64,000 bases of DNA from Azoarcus sp. KH32C (GTDB taxonomy: Bacteria; Pseudomonadota; Gammaproteobacteria; Burkholderiales; Rhodocyclaceae): assembly GCF_000349945.1 (NCBI RefSeq), contig NC_020516.1, forward strand, positions 372,001 through 436,000. Direction: 5' to 3'. The notes below the pieces were generated by a model, which was not told where the DNA came from, ran no database searches, and worked only from the letters and a program-made list of their open reading frames with translations. Both the position numbers and the translations under genes were made by a program. The stretch's first letter is position 1. Every line of letters begins with the position of its first letter. Below are positions 33,085 to 42,486 of the stretch, piece after piece.

Positions 33085-33307
33085 AAGCCGAAGGTAGGGG
33101 TGGCCCGAGTGGCCGAAACAAAGGCGTCAAAATGGACGCCAAGTAGCAAGCAAGGGATGTTCCAGAAGGGTGTCGTCGTCGCTTGTGCCGGTGCCGAGGT
33201 CCTCGGGGCGTGCAAGCAGTATATGATTGTAAGCCTTAATGACGAAGAGATGCCCGAAGCGTCTTCTCGGTTCACTGAACGGTGCCGAGTCGCTTGTCCG
33301 AAGCCCG

Positions 33308-34183
33308 ATGAAAACGAAGATAAGTGTTGTGCTGCCTGCCAAGAACGAGGCGCTCGTGATCGGTCAGGTGTTGGCCGGGATCCGGGGCGCCTTGCCCGAA
33401 GCCGAGATCGTCGTGGTCAATGACGGTTCGAGCGATGCAACGGCGGAGGAGGCGCGGCGGTCGGGGGCGAGCGTCGTCGATCATCCGTACAGCATGGGAA
33501 ACGGCGCGGCGATCAAGAGCGGTGCGCGTGCGGCTTCCGGCGATGTCATTGTCTTCATGGATGCGGACGGCCAGCACGATCCGGCGGACATCCTGCGCTT
33601 GATCGAGCGCCTGGACGAGGGTTTCGATATGGTCGTCGGCGCACGCGACGGCGCGTCCCAGGCGAGCGTGGGACGGGGCTTGGCCAATCGTTTCTACAAT
33701 CGGTTGGCCAGTTACATGACCGGGCATCGGATCGAAGACCTGACATCCGGTTTGCGCGCGGCGCGCGCCGAACGCTTCCGGGAATTCCTGTACCTCTTGC
33801 CGAACGGTTTTTCCTATCCGACGACGAGCACGATGGCGTTCTTCCGTGCCGGCTATCCGGTCGCCTACGTACCGATCCGGGCCGGCAAGCGCATCGGCAA
33901 GAGCCATGTGCGGATTCTCAAGGATGGGACGCGCTTCCTGCTGATCATCTTCAAGATCGGCACCTTGTACTCGCCGCTCAAGCTCTTCGCGCCCGTCGTG
34001 GCGGTCCAGGTCTTGCTTGGCTTGGCCTATTACGCCTATACGTTCATCTTGCACGGTCGCCTGTCCCTGGCGACGATCTTCATGCTGACCTCGGCCGTGA
34101 CGACCTTCCTGATCGGCCTGGTGTCGGAGCAGATCACGCAACTGATGTATCGAAGCAACGGCGAGGAGAAAGCTTCCCGATGA
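33308..34183 (+). CDS. DPM1/DPMS-like polyprenyl-phosphate glycosyltransferase
   Basis: A 291-residue family 2 glycosyltransferase. The catalytic domain has VVNDGSSD and the metal-binding DADGQHD. Two C-terminal membrane spans (about 215-235 and 248-272) follow, as in polyprenyl-phosphate hexose synthases. It would transfer a sugar from a nucleotide donor to undecaprenyl phosphate on the cytoplasmic face. The ATG at 33308 begins the fold directly (MKTKISVVLPAKNEA). Its stop overlaps the VioA-like gene as ATGA. It may serve the three GT-C proteins encoded divergently. Confidence 0.9.
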   Translation: MKTKISVVLPAKNEALVIGQVLAGIRGALPEAEIVVVNDGSSDATAEEARRSGASVVDHPYSMGNGAAIKSGARAASGDVIVFMDADGQHDPADILRLIERLDEGFDMVVGARDGASQASVGRGLANRFYNRLASYMTGHRIEDLTSGLRAARAERFREFLYLLPNGFSYPTTSTMAFFRAGYPVAYVPIRAGKRIGKSHVRILKDGTRFLLIIFKIGTLYSPLKLFAPVVAVQVLLGLAYYAYTFILHGRLSLATIFMLTSAVTTFLIGLVSEQITQLMYRSNGEEKASR

Positions 34184-35292
34184 GCAAGCCGCTTTACGTC
34201 ACGCGTCCTTTCCTGCCGCCGCTGGAGGAGTTGCAGCCCTATCTCGAGGAGATCTGGGCCAATCGGCAGCTGACGAACGGCGGTCCGTTCCATCAGCAAC
34301 TCGAGGCGTCGCTGTGCCAGTACCTCGGCGTCGAGCATATTTCGCTCTTCGCCAACGGCACGCTCGCGCTGGTGACGGCCTTGCAGGCGCTGCGCATCAC
34401 CGGCGAAGTCATCACGACGCCATACAGCTTCGTCGCGACGGCGCATTCTCTGCTCTGGAATGGGATCAAGCCGGTGTTCGTGGATATCGACCCGGAGTCC
34501 TTGAATCTGGATCCCGAGAAGATCGAGGCGGCGATCACCCCGCAGACGACGGCGATCCTGCCCGTGCATGTCTATGGCCGTCCGTGTGCGACCGAGCGTA
34601 TCCAGAAAATTGCGGACACCTACGGCTTGAAGGTCATCTACGACGCTGCCCATGCATTCGCAGTCGAAGATCGGGGCGGAAGCATCCTTCGGCATGGTGA
34701 CCTGTCGATCCTCAGCTTCCACGCGACCAAGGTGTTCACGACCTTCGAAGGAGGGGCGATCGTCAGCCCGGATGCGAAAACCAAGAAGCGCATCGACTAC
34801 CTGAAGAATTTCGGCTTTGCGGACGAGGTGACGGTTGTCGCGCCGGGGATCAACGGAAAGATGAACGAGTTGCAGGCGGCGATCGGGCTTGCGCAGCTCA
34901 AGCATATCGACGCGGCCTTGAGCGAACGTGCCGCGATCGACCGGCGCTACCGCGAGCTGCTCTCCGACATCCCCGGCATCCGCTGCCTTCCGGCGCCCGA
35001 GTCGGCGCGACACAACCATTCCTACTTCCCGATCATGGTCGAGCCGGCGTTTGCGCTGAGCCGGGATCAGCTCTACCAGTGCCTGCGGGAGCATGACATT
35101 TACGCTCGCCGCTATTTCTATCCACTGATCAGCGAATTCCCGATGTACCGGGCGCTGCCGAGTGCAGCGCACTCGAACGTCCCGGTCGCCGTCTCAACGT
35201 CGAGCAAGGTGATTTGCCTGCCGATCTTTCCGCAGCTGGGGGCCGACGAACTCGAATCGATCGCGTCCGTCATCCGTGAGGCGGGGAAGTAG
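34180..35292 (+). CDS. DegT/VioA-like sugar nucleotide aminotransferase
   Basis: A 370-residue PLP enzyme of the DegT/DnrJ/EryC1/StrS family. D of YDAAHAFAVED contacts the PLP ring nitrogen and K of SFHATKVFTTFEGG forms the Schiff base. The N-terminus (YVTRPFLPPLEE, then NGGPFHQQLE) resembles VioA-type enzymes that make dTDP-4-amino-4,6-dideoxyglucose. With the PglD-like acyltransferase directly after it, an N-acylated 4-amino sugar (Qui4NAc-like) is predicted. The exact sugar is inferred. Confidence 0.9.
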   Translation: MSKPLYVTRPFLPPLEELQPYLEEIWANRQLTNGGPFHQQLEASLCQYLGVEHISLFANGTLALVTALQALRITGEVITTPYSFVATAHSLLWNGIKPVFVDIDPESLNLDPEKIEAAITPQTTAILPVHVYGRPCATERIQKIADTYGLKVIYDAAHAFAVEDRGGSILRHGDLSILSFHATKVFTTFEGGAIVSPDAKTKKRIDYLKNFGFADEVTVVAPGINGKMNELQAAIGLAQLKHIDAALSERAAIDRRYRELLSDIPGIRCLPAPESARHNHSYFPIMVEPAFALSRDQLYQCLREHDIYARRYFYPLISEFPMYRALPSAAHSNVPVAVSTSSKVICLPIFPQLGADELESIASVIREAGK

Positions 35293-35293
35293 T

Positions 35294-35962
35294 ATGGCCC
35301 GGCAGTTGGTCATCTACGGCGCGGGTGGGTTCGGCCGCGAGGTACTGCAGGTCGTTCGCGACATAAATGGTGCACGGCCCGGCACCTGGGATGTGGTTGG
35401 TTTCGCGCTGGATGAGCAATTCGTTTCGGCGTCCCTGGTTCAGGGGTTGCCCGTCGTCGGAAGCGTCGATTGGCTCGCCCGGAATCCGCAGGTCGAGGTC
35501 GTCATCGCCATCGGGGCGCCAGCGGCGCGTTGTCGTATCGCACGGCGCATCGCACAGGAAGTGGGCAATCGTTTCGCGACGCTGGTCCATCCGCGTGCTT
35601 GGCTGGGGCAGAACGTTCAGGTCGGAGAGGGCTCAGTGATCTGCGCAGGGGCGCTGGTGACGACGGACATTTCGATCGCGAGCCACGTGCACGTCAATAT
35701 TGGGGCGACGATCGGGCACGACGCGATCCTCGGCGACTTCGTGACGCTGAATCCTTCTGTCAACGTGTCGGGCAACGTCCATCTGGCCGAGGGCGTCGAG
35801 GTGGGTACCGGGAGCGTGCTGTTGCCGAAAGTGATCGTGGGCGAGTGGGCGATCGTCGGTGCAGGCGCGGTCGTGACGAGAGAGGTGCCGGCCGATGCCA
35901 CGGTCGTTGGCGCGCCGGCCAGGGTGATCAAGACGCGGAGTCACGGATGGCAGGGGCAGTAA
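35294..35962 (+). CDS. PglD/NeuD-like sugar acyltransferase
   Basis: This 222-residue enzyme has an N-terminal Rossmann-like subdomain (VIYGAGGFGREVL) and a C-terminal left-handed beta-helix of hexapeptide repeats. The likely catalytic His is in IGATIGHDAILGD. PglD-type enzymes acetylate 4-amino sugars with acetyl-CoA. The gene begins one base after the aminotransferase stop region, supporting sequential action. NeuD-like O-acyl transfer is the alternative. Confidence 0.9.
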   Translation: MARQLVIYGAGGFGREVLQVVRDINGARPGTWDVVGFALDEQFVSASLVQGLPVVGSVDWLARNPQVEVVIAIGAPAARCRIARRIAQEVGNRFATLVHPRAWLGQNVQVGEGSVICAGALVTTDISIASHVHVNIGATIGHDAILGDFVTLNPSVNVSGNVHLAEGVEVGTGSVLLPKVIVGEWAIVGAGAVVTREVPADATVVGAPARVIKTRSHGWQGQ

Positions 35963-36011
35963 GCGCGCGGCCGGCGTCGCGCGAAAGCCGCACCCGATCG
36001 GCTGGCGCGAC

Positions 36012-37511
36012 GTGTTGAAACGCGCGCTGCTGGCGAGTTATGCGACTCAGATATACGTCGGTCTGATCGGTCTCGTGCTGATGCCGGTGTACCTCCGGTA
36101 CATGGGCGCTGAAGCGTTTGGTCTGGTCGGGCTTTTCGTGTCGTTGCAGGCGTGGCTCCAGTTGCTGGACCTGGGGCTGTCGCCGAGCCTGTCGCGTGAA
36201 ATGTCTTTGTACTGTGCCGGCATGCTGCCTGCGGATCTCGCGCGCGGTCGTCTGCGCAGCCTCGAATGCCTGTTGGGCGGCATGGCGGTGCTTGCAGTAC
36301 TGGGCCTCGCCACAGCGCGCGATTGGATTGCGCATGACTGGTTGAACGTGAGGTCTTTGTCGGTCGAGACCGTTTCGTCCTGTCTTGTATGGATGGGAGG
36401 TGCTGCGGCCGCGCGGTGGCTGGCAGGTCTGTACCGTGCGGGCCTTGCGGGGATGGAGCGGCAATTGTCCGTGAATGCAGCGGTTGCGACTTTCTCGACC
36501 CTCAAATTTGTCGGTGTCATTCCTCTGCTGGCCTTCTGGACAAGCGAGCCGCGAGCCTTCTTTGCGTATCAGGCCTTGATAGGTGGGTTTGAACTGGTGA
36601 CGTTCGCCGCGCTGATGTACCACATACTGCCGAGAGCGACACGCCCGGTTTGGCCGAGCTGGTCGGCGCTGCGTGGAATGTTGCCAGTCGCCGGTGCCAT
36701 GGCCTTCCTGTCGGGGATGTGGGTCTTTCTGACGCAGATCGACAAGCTGATCCTTTCGCGCGCGCTGTCGTTGGAAGTTTTCGGTTATTACAGCGTCGCC
36801 GTGGCGGCGGCGGGCAGCGTGTTGACACTGGTACCGCCGCTCAATCAGGTGCTTCTGCCGCGCATGACGATTCTCGCAGCACAGGGGCGTACGGAGGACT
36901 TGAAGCAAATCTTCTGCATGGCCACGCAGTGTTCGGCGGTCGTATTCACGGCAACGGGTGCCGTTTTGGCGATTCTGGCCGATCCGGTGCTTTGGGTCTG
37001 GACGGGCAGTCGGGCGGTGGCGGATCAAGCTGCGCCGATCCTGTTCTGGTATGGGCTGGCTAACGGCCTGATTGGAGTGTTAACGCTTCCCTTCATGCTG
37101 CAATTTGCGTTCGGTTATCTCCGCCTGCACATCGTTGGAAATCTCGTGCTCGGCTTGACGCTGCTGCCTGCGCTGGGTGCCGCGGCGACGTATTACGGTG
37201 CGAAGGGGGCCGGCGGCGTACTGTTTGCGGCGAATCTGATGTTTCTGCTTTTCTGGATACCCCTTGTTTATCGGAAGCTGATGCCGGACTTGACCTGGCG
37301 CTGGCTAGGACGCGAGCTGATGCCGCCAGCGTGTGCAACGTTGCTGGTTGTCGTCGCTTTCGCCGCAATGATGCCGATGGCGCCAAGCCGCATCGAGGCC
37401 GCAGGCTTGTTGATTGCGGCCGTGTCGGCAAGTGCGTTGGCAGGGGTCGCCGCCGGAAACCGGACGCGTGCATTGATAGCGACTGCACTATTCAGGAAAA
37501 CAATGGCTTGA
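36012..37511 (+). CDS. Wzx-like polysaccharide flippase (MATE/MVF fold)
   Basis: A 499-residue membrane protein with about 12-14 spans and a typical opening (YATQIYVGLIGLVLMPVYLRYMG), as in O-antigen or exopolysaccharide translocases. It would flip an undecaprenyl-linked oligosaccharide. It starts with GTG at 36012 with no nearby in-frame ATG. The stop overlaps the region of the next glycosyltransferase start. No Wzy polymerase is evident nearby. Confidence 0.88.
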   Translation: MLKRALLASYATQIYVGLIGLVLMPVYLRYMGAEAFGLVGLFVSLQAWLQLLDLGLSPSLSREMSLYCAGMLPADLARGRLRSLECLLGGMAVLAVLGLATARDWIAHDWLNVRSLSVETVSSCLVWMGGAAAARWLAGLYRAGLAGMERQLSVNAAVATFSTLKFVGVIPLLAFWTSEPRAFFAYQALIGGFELVTFAALMYHILPRATRPVWPSWSALRGMLPVAGAMAFLSGMWVFLTQIDKLILSRALSLEVFGYYSVAVAAAGSVLTLVPPLNQVLLPRMTILAAQGRTEDLKQIFCMATQCSAVVFTATGAVLAILADPVLWVWTGSRAVADQAAPILFWYGLANGLIGVLTLPFMLQFAFGYLRLHIVGNLVLGLTLLPALGAAATYYGAKGAGGVLFAANLMFLLFWIPLVYRKLMPDLTWRWLGRELMPPACATLLVVVAFAAMMPMAPSRIEAAGLLIAAVSASALAGVAAGNRTRALIATALFRKTMA

Positions 37512-37519
37512 GCACGTTG

Positions 37520-38464
37520 ATGGTATCGGTCTGCGTGGTGACCTACAACCACGCGCGCTATATCAAGGACTGCCTGACCAGCGTGCTGGCACAGGGCGAG
37601 GATGTGCCGCTCGAAATTCTCGTCGGTGACGACCTTTCCAACGACGAAACGGGCGACATTATTGCAGGGCTCGCCGCCCGGCATCCGGATGTGATCCGTT
37701 ACTTTCGCCACACCGAGCGGCAGGGGCCGACCGCGAACTATCTGTTTCTGATCCGCGAGGCCAAAGGGAAATACATCGCTCATTTGGATGGTGACGACTT
37801 CTGGCTGGCCGGGAAGCTGAAACGGCAAGTTGCACTGCTTGAGCAGCATCCCGAATGCCCTGCCGTCTATACGAACGCACTGGCGGTGGACGATCAGGGA
37901 CGGGCACTGGGAATATTCAACAATTTGCAGCCGGAGCGATTCGATATCAACGCGCTCCTACGTCGAGGAAATTTCCTGAACCACAGCTCATTGCTTTACC
38001 GCGCTCGGTTGGGTCAGGCACTTCTCGACATTGCCCCCCCCTTTCTGGACTACCGGATTCATCTGAGGCTGGCGCGCGAAGGCGCGGTTGCCTACCTGAA
38101 TGAAGTTCTCGTGTCATATCGTGTGGCGTCGAGTAGTTCGATCATCGTCCATGCAAACGATCACGTCCGGCAGTTGTACTGGGAGGCATTGTTGGATGTC
38201 CCTGTGGCGCAAGTCGATAGGAAGGCGCTGGCTGGAGGCATGGCCGAGTTCATGCGTTCGGTTGTCTTTCGATCTGCTCGGTTGCAGTCGTGGTCGCTGG
38301 TCCGGAAATGGTGGCCACAGGTCCTGGCCAACGCGCCGGAGGGGCGCGTGATGATGGTCGTTCGGACGGTGCTGGCGGTTCTGCGTACCGGTCTCCGTCT
38401 TGCGGTCGAGGAGATCTGCCGATATGTGAGCGGGAATGGCATGAAAATCCTATATCGGCGCTAG
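37520..38464 (+). CDS. Family 2 glycosyltransferase
   Basis: This 314-residue cytoplasmic transferase has a GT-A fold: VSVCVVTYNHARYI at the start, GDDLSNDET, and the metal-binding motif in HLDGDDFW. The C-terminus (about 225-314) is helical and probably membrane-associated. The ATG at 37520 lies 8 nt after the flippase stop; an in-frame TTG at 37508 is possible. Donor and acceptor are unknown. Confidence 0.88.
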   Translation: MVSVCVVTYNHARYIKDCLTSVLAQGEDVPLEILVGDDLSNDETGDIIAGLAARHPDVIRYFRHTERQGPTANYLFLIREAKGKYIAHLDGDDFWLAGKLKRQVALLEQHPECPAVYTNALAVDDQGRALGIFNNLQPERFDINALLRRGNFLNHSSLLYRARLGQALLDIAPPFLDYRIHLRLAREGAVAYLNEVLVSYRVASSSSIIVHANDHVRQLYWEALLDVPVAQVDRKALAGGMAEFMRSVVFRSARLQSWSLVRKWWPQVLANAPEGRVMMVVRTVLAVLRTGLRLAVEEICRYVSGNGMKILYRR

Positions 38465-38485
38465 ATTGAAATTAGTGGTGGGACG

Positions 38486-39265
38486 TTGAACTTCAAAAGA
38501 GCTTTTCAGGCCCTGATTGCCCGGCTGTCATTCGGCAATGGGCCGGTGTGCGTGATGTGTGGTCATCGTGTCGGCAGATTCCTGCCGTATGCGGGGGGAT
38601 GGCGCCATGCGCCGGCCCTGACGCGAGCGCTCCAGGTGGTGGGGAGCGATCTCGACCATTTCGAATGCCCGTGGTGCGGAGCGCATGACCGGGAGCGTCA
38701 TCTGCTGCTCTACATGCGGGCAGCGGGGGTGCTAGAACGGCTAAGCGGCCAGGACGTGCTGCATTTTGCACCTGAGCGGCGTTTATCCGGTGTGATCGCC
38801 GAGGCGGGGCCGCGAAGCTATCGCAAGGCCGATTTGTTTCCTCAGGCTGCCGACGTGGAACGAATGGACATGCTGGCCATCCCCTGCGAAGCCGGAAGCT
38901 TCGACCTGGTCATCGCAAATCATGTACTCGAGCACGTGGGCGATGACGAGCGTGCGGTGCGTGAAATTCATCGGGTGCTCAAGCCGGGTGGATATGCGAT
39001 CCTGCAGACGCCCTTCAGCGCGAAATTGCTCCATACATGGTCCGATGCTGGCATCGATGACGATGCCGCGCGTCTTGAGGCATACGGCCAAGAGGACCAT
39101 GTCCGCCTGTTCGGGCGGGACGTGTTCGGCAGGTTCGAATCTGGTGGCCTCGTGGCATGTGTCGGAACGCATGACGAGTTGCTCAAGGATTGCAGCCCGG
39201 CGACGTACGGTGTGAATCGCGACGAGCCGTTCTTTCTTTTCCGGCGGCCACCTGCCGGAGGCTAA
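38486..39265 (+). CDS. SAM-dependent methyltransferase with N-terminal zinc ribbon
   Basis: A 259-residue protein. Two CXXC pairs (CVMCGH and CPWCGAHDRER) form a probable zinc ribbon at about 22-72. A class I methyltransferase follows with FDLVIANHVLEHV and LKPGGYAILQTP, although the usual glycine-rich motif I is degenerate (VLHFAPERRL). It starts with TTG at 38486 after GGTGGGA. It ends in a 4-nt convergent overlap with the next glycosyltransferase gene. A glycan-modifying role is inferred from context. Confidence 0.85.
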   Translation: MNFKRAFQALIARLSFGNGPVCVMCGHRVGRFLPYAGGWRHAPALTRALQVVGSDLDHFECPWCGAHDRERHLLLYMRAAGVLERLSGQDVLHFAPERRLSGVIAEAGPRSYRKADLFPQAADVERMDMLAIPCEAGSFDLVIANHVLEHVGDDERAVREIHRVLKPGGYAILQTPFSAKLLHTWSDAGIDDDAARLEAYGQEDHVRLFGRDVFGRFESGGLVACVGTHDELLKDCSPATYGVNRDEPFFLFRRPPAGG

Positions 39266-40281
39266 CGAATGCCTGGCAGCCCGTGCTTCAGCAGCATTTG
39301 AAGCTTGCGTGGTAGCGCAGTGAAAGCGCTGCAATACGGTGGTGAGGTCGTGTTGCGGAGGTGCTGTGCATTGCGTCGTTCCATCGCCAGGCGGCGGCGC
39401 TCCCGGTCGAGCGAGAACAGGACGTTGGCGTAGATTTCTCGCCAGATTCGGAGTTCGCGTTTGGCGACCGACAGCAGGGCGCCCTCTATAGCCAGTGCCA
39501 GCAAGTGCAGCGGCAGAAGCACCCACACCCATGGCGCCGGCGTGCATATCGTTAGGACGAAGGTCTTGTTGCGTTCGCTCAGACGCCGTCGGCGGTAGGT
39601 GCTGGCGAGGCGGCCCGCGGTGGCGCGGTTCCCGCCGAAGCTCTGACCCTGGCGATGGCGGTATGCGCTGCCAGCGGTGACCTGAACGGGATGGCCTGCC
39701 AAGCGTGCGCGGCAGCACAGGTACATGTCTTCGGCGATCGATTCGAACCACTCGGGGAAGCCGCCGAGTTCGTGCCACAGGCTACGCGGAATCCACAGGC
39801 AGGCGCCGATGACCATCGCGACGTCGTTGCGTTGCGGGTCGAGGTTGGGGACCGGGTTGTAAAAGGGATCGAGCAGGCAGCCGCGATCGACGAGTTCGTC
39901 CGTTTCCCAGTCGTGTTGTGGCAGGGTAAGAATGCCCTGCGGGCGCTGCGTTTGGGAGTGGCTGCGCAGCGTGCGCAGCGCGTCGGGGGCGAGGGCGGCG
40001 TCGTTGTTCAGGAGCAGAAGGTATTTGCCGCGCGCACGCTGCGCCATCCGGCTGTTTGCGACGCAGAAACCGACGTTCGCGGCGCTGGCGATGATTTCGA
40101 CCTGCGGATAGCTTGCGCGCAGGAGTTCGAGCGAGCGGTCGGTTGAGGCGTCATCATGGACGAGGATTTCGACGGGAAAGTCGCAGTCCTGGGCGAGGAC
40201 CGAGTCGATGCAGTCGGCGAGGAGACTCTCGCCGTTGTAGTTGGCGATGCAGACCGAGCAGAGCGGTTCCGTACTGCTCAT
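39262..40281 (-). CDS. Family 2 glycosyltransferase (rhamnosyltransferase-like)
   Basis: A 339-residue GT-A enzyme with CSVCIANYNGESLL, DDASTDRS and LLLNNDAAL (the NDD variant of DXD seen in WbbL-like transferases), and EDMYLCCRARLAG as the catalytic-base region. A hydrophobic segment lies at about 255-275. The ATG at 40281 overlaps the epimerase stop as ATGA. It is the last of a three-gene minus-strand unit with the epimerase and a GT4. Confidence 0.9.
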   Translation of the reverse strand: MSSTEPLCSVCIANYNGESLLADCIDSVLAQDCDFPVEILVHDDASTDRSLELLRASYPQVEIIASAANVGFCVANSRMAQRARGKYLLLLNNDAALAPDALRTLRSHSQTQRPQGILTLPQHDWETDELVDRGCLLDPFYNPVPNLDPQRNDVAMVIGACLWIPRSLWHELGGFPEWFESIAEDMYLCCRARLAGHPVQVTAGSAYRHRQGQSFGGNRATAGRLASTYRRRRLSERNKTFVLTICTPAPWVWVLLPLHLLALAIEGALLSVAKRELRIWREIYANVLFSLDRERRRLAMERRNAQHLRNTTSPPYCSAFTALPRKLQMLLKHGLPGIR

Positions 40282-41195
40282 TGCGCCGAATACCATGCCC
40301 AGGTGCGTTCGAGACCGGTTGGCAAAGAGGTGGTCGCGGACCATCCGTAGCGGTGCTGTGCGCGCTCGGGCGACAGCACGATGCGTGAGACATCGACGCT
40401 TCGGCCCGGTTGGTAGTGTCGCGTCATCGGTTTTCCGGTCACTGTTTCGATGTGGGCCAGCAGTTCGTTGAGGCTCACGCCGTGGCCACTCGCGGCGTTC
40501 ATGATCTGCGTGCCGGCGGGCATTGGAGCGGCCAAGATGTCGAGGCAGAGGCGGATGAAGTCGACGATGTAGAGATAGTCACGCACAGTGCTGCCATCGC
40601 CCCAGATCGGCAGCGGGGTGCCCTTCATGGCGGCGTCCAAGGCGGTGGGAACGATGCCGAAGCCTTGGCGAATGGTCTGTCCCGGTCCATAGAGATTCGA
40701 CGGGCGGAGGATCGTGGCGCGGGACGAGAATTGTGCGGTCCAGGCTGAGATGAAGTGCTCGGCGGCGGCCTTGCCCGCGCCGTAATAGGACTTGGGGCGG
40801 ATGATGTGGTGCTCGGTGGCAGGGTCGGCGCCGGCGTCGCCGTACAGGGTGCCTCCCGAGGAGAGGTACAGGAGTTCGCAATCTGGGTGGTCCTGCAGGG
40901 CCTGCAGTAGCGCGAGCGTCGTGCGGAGATTGGTGTCGAGTTCTTGGAGGGGGTTGCCGGCGCTGCTGCCCGGTGTCGAAGCGGAGGCGCAATGGACGAC
41001 GGCGCGGCATTCGGGTAGCCAGCGCGCGAATTGTTCCGGGTTGTCGAAGGTGTCGTCGATGGAGGTGATCTTGCCTGCGGTGGCGACAGGATGGTGTCCG
41101 ACGGCGATCAGCGGGACGTTCGCTTCGCTGAGTGCGCGGGTCAGTGCGTTGCCGACGAAACCGCCGGCGCCGAGCAGCAGGATGGTGTCCTTCAT
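40278..41195 (-). CDS. NAD-dependent sugar epimerase/dehydratase
   Basis: A 305-residue extended-SDR protein with GAGGFVGNAL (NAD-binding glycine motif, about 8-17), catalytic YYGAGK (YXXXK) and RPSNLYGPGQ. It converts a nucleotide sugar (UDP- or GDP/dTDP-linked). The ATG at 41195 overlaps the GT4 stop as ATGA. The specific substrate is not clear from motifs. Confidence 0.92.
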   Translation of the reverse strand: MKDTILLLGAGGFVGNALTRALSEANVPLIAVGHHPVATAGKITSIDDTFDNPEQFARWLPECRAVVHCASASTPGSSAGNPLQELDTNLRTTLALLQALQDHPDCELLYLSSGGTLYGDAGADPATEHHIIRPKSYYGAGKAAAEHFISAWTAQFSSRATILRPSNLYGPGQTIRQGFGIVPTALDAAMKGTPLPIWGDGSTVRDYLYIVDFIRLCLDILAAPMPAGTQIMNAASGHGVSLNELLAHIETVTGKPMTRHYQPGRSVDVSRIVLSPERAQHRYGWSATTSLPTGLERTWAWYSAQ

Positions 41196-42340
41196 GCCTT
41201 GGTGTCCTGCAGCAAGTTTCGATAGAGCGTGATGTAACGGGTGGCGCAGTCGTCCCAAGTGCCGATCTCGCGTGCAGCCCATTGCCGTGCCGTCTCGCCG
41301 GCCTGCCGGTTTGCTTCGGGCCGTTCCAGGGCGTCGAGCGCCGCGGCGACGTCCTGCGGGGCGTCGCAGAGCCAGCCGGTCTCGCGGTGGAAGACGATGT
41401 TCTCGTGCGCGGGCAGGCGCGAGGCGATGATCGGGAGACCTGCGGCCATCGCTTCGAGCATGACCTGCGGGCGGCCTTCGGCGTGCTGGCTGAGGGTGAT
41501 CAGGCCGTGTGCGCCGGGGAACCAGTCATGCATCAGTTGGGCCGGCGAGGCGGGGCCGTGGTAGTGCACCCAGGCCGGCAGTTCGATCTCCTCCTGCATC
41601 GGACCGAAGAGGTGCAACTCGCGTGTGCCGTCGCGAAAATGCGGTTCGCACCACTCGAACAAAGGCCCCAGTTTGCCGCGCGTCAGCCGCGTGACGGCGA
41701 GCCATTTCGCGGGGCCGGTCGGGGCGAAGCTGCGGTCGATTGCAAACCAGCCGGGGTCGATGCCGAAGGGGACGAAGCGGACAGTTGCGAAATCACCGAA
41801 TCGTTTCGTGAGTTCGGGAATCATCCATTCCGCATTGGGGCAGATGGTCACGGCACGGCCGCGCATCGCGCGCTTGAGGAGCGTCGCCATCAGTGGCAGC
41901 TTGAGCAACTGCATGTCGGTCCCGAGCACCGTGATCAAGGCCGGGCGTCCATTCGCCGGCAGGGGCAGGGCGTTCTGGAGCCAGTTGATGTGATAGACAT
42001 CGACCTTGCGGCTGCGAGCATAGGTGCTGTGCAAGAACTGGAGGAGCCGCAGAGCGTGGGCCACGCCTTGCGCGGTGCTGTTGCGCAGCAGGTGGGCGAT
42101 ACCCCCCTTCTGCATCAATGCTGCGAGCCAGGCCGACTCGGACGGCGTGGCGGCGACGCGCACAGCGGGATGCGATTCGCCCGGCGGAGCCCACAGTCGC
42201 AGCGCGAGGTCGTCTCGCCGGGCGAGCGCGTCGGAGAGGTGGCGGATGAAGAGGCCACGCCAGTCGGTGAGCGTCGACGGATACGAGGTGCTCACCATTA
42301 ACACGTCGAGAGGTGCGGCTTGATTGATCGGCGCAGGCAT
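41192..42340 (-). CDS. Family 4 glycosyltransferase
   Basis: About 382 residues from the ATG at 42340; an in-frame TTG at 42421 would add 27 residues. It has a GT-B fold with an N-terminal domain (LMVSTSYPSTLTDWRGLF) and C-terminal nucleotide-sugar site (SQHAEGRPQVMLEAMAAGLPIIAS), the E-x7-E of GT4 retaining enzymes. It is the first gene of a coupled unit with the epimerase and a GT2. Its donor is unknown. Confidence 0.9.
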   Translation of the reverse strand: MPAPINQAAPLDVLMVSTSYPSTLTDWRGLFIRHLSDALARRDDLALRLWAPPGESHPAVRVAATPSESAWLAALMQKGGIAHLLRNSTAQGVAHALRLLQFLHSTYARSRKVDVYHINWLQNALPLPANGRPALITVLGTDMQLLKLPLMATLLKRAMRGRAVTICPNAEWMIPELTKRFGDFATVRFVPFGIDPGWFAIDRSFAPTGPAKWLAVTRLTRGKLGPLFEWCEPHFRDGTRELHLFGPMQEEIELPAWVHYHGPASPAQLMHDWFPGAHGLITLSQHAEGRPQVMLEAMAAGLPIIASRLPAHENIVFHRETGWLCDAPQDVAAALDALERPEANRQAGETARQWAAREIGTWDDCATRYITLYRNLLQDTKA

Positions 42341-42486
42341 CACTTTGTCGAATGGACGCGCACCGATCGGCACGGTCTGGGATCGGGTTTCAAGAGTAGA
42401 TTGAGGCTTGTTAACTAGCAATTACATCATGTAGATGGTATTTCCACCAAGGAGCGATCTGTAATCGGCGGGATGGAATGCAGTTT

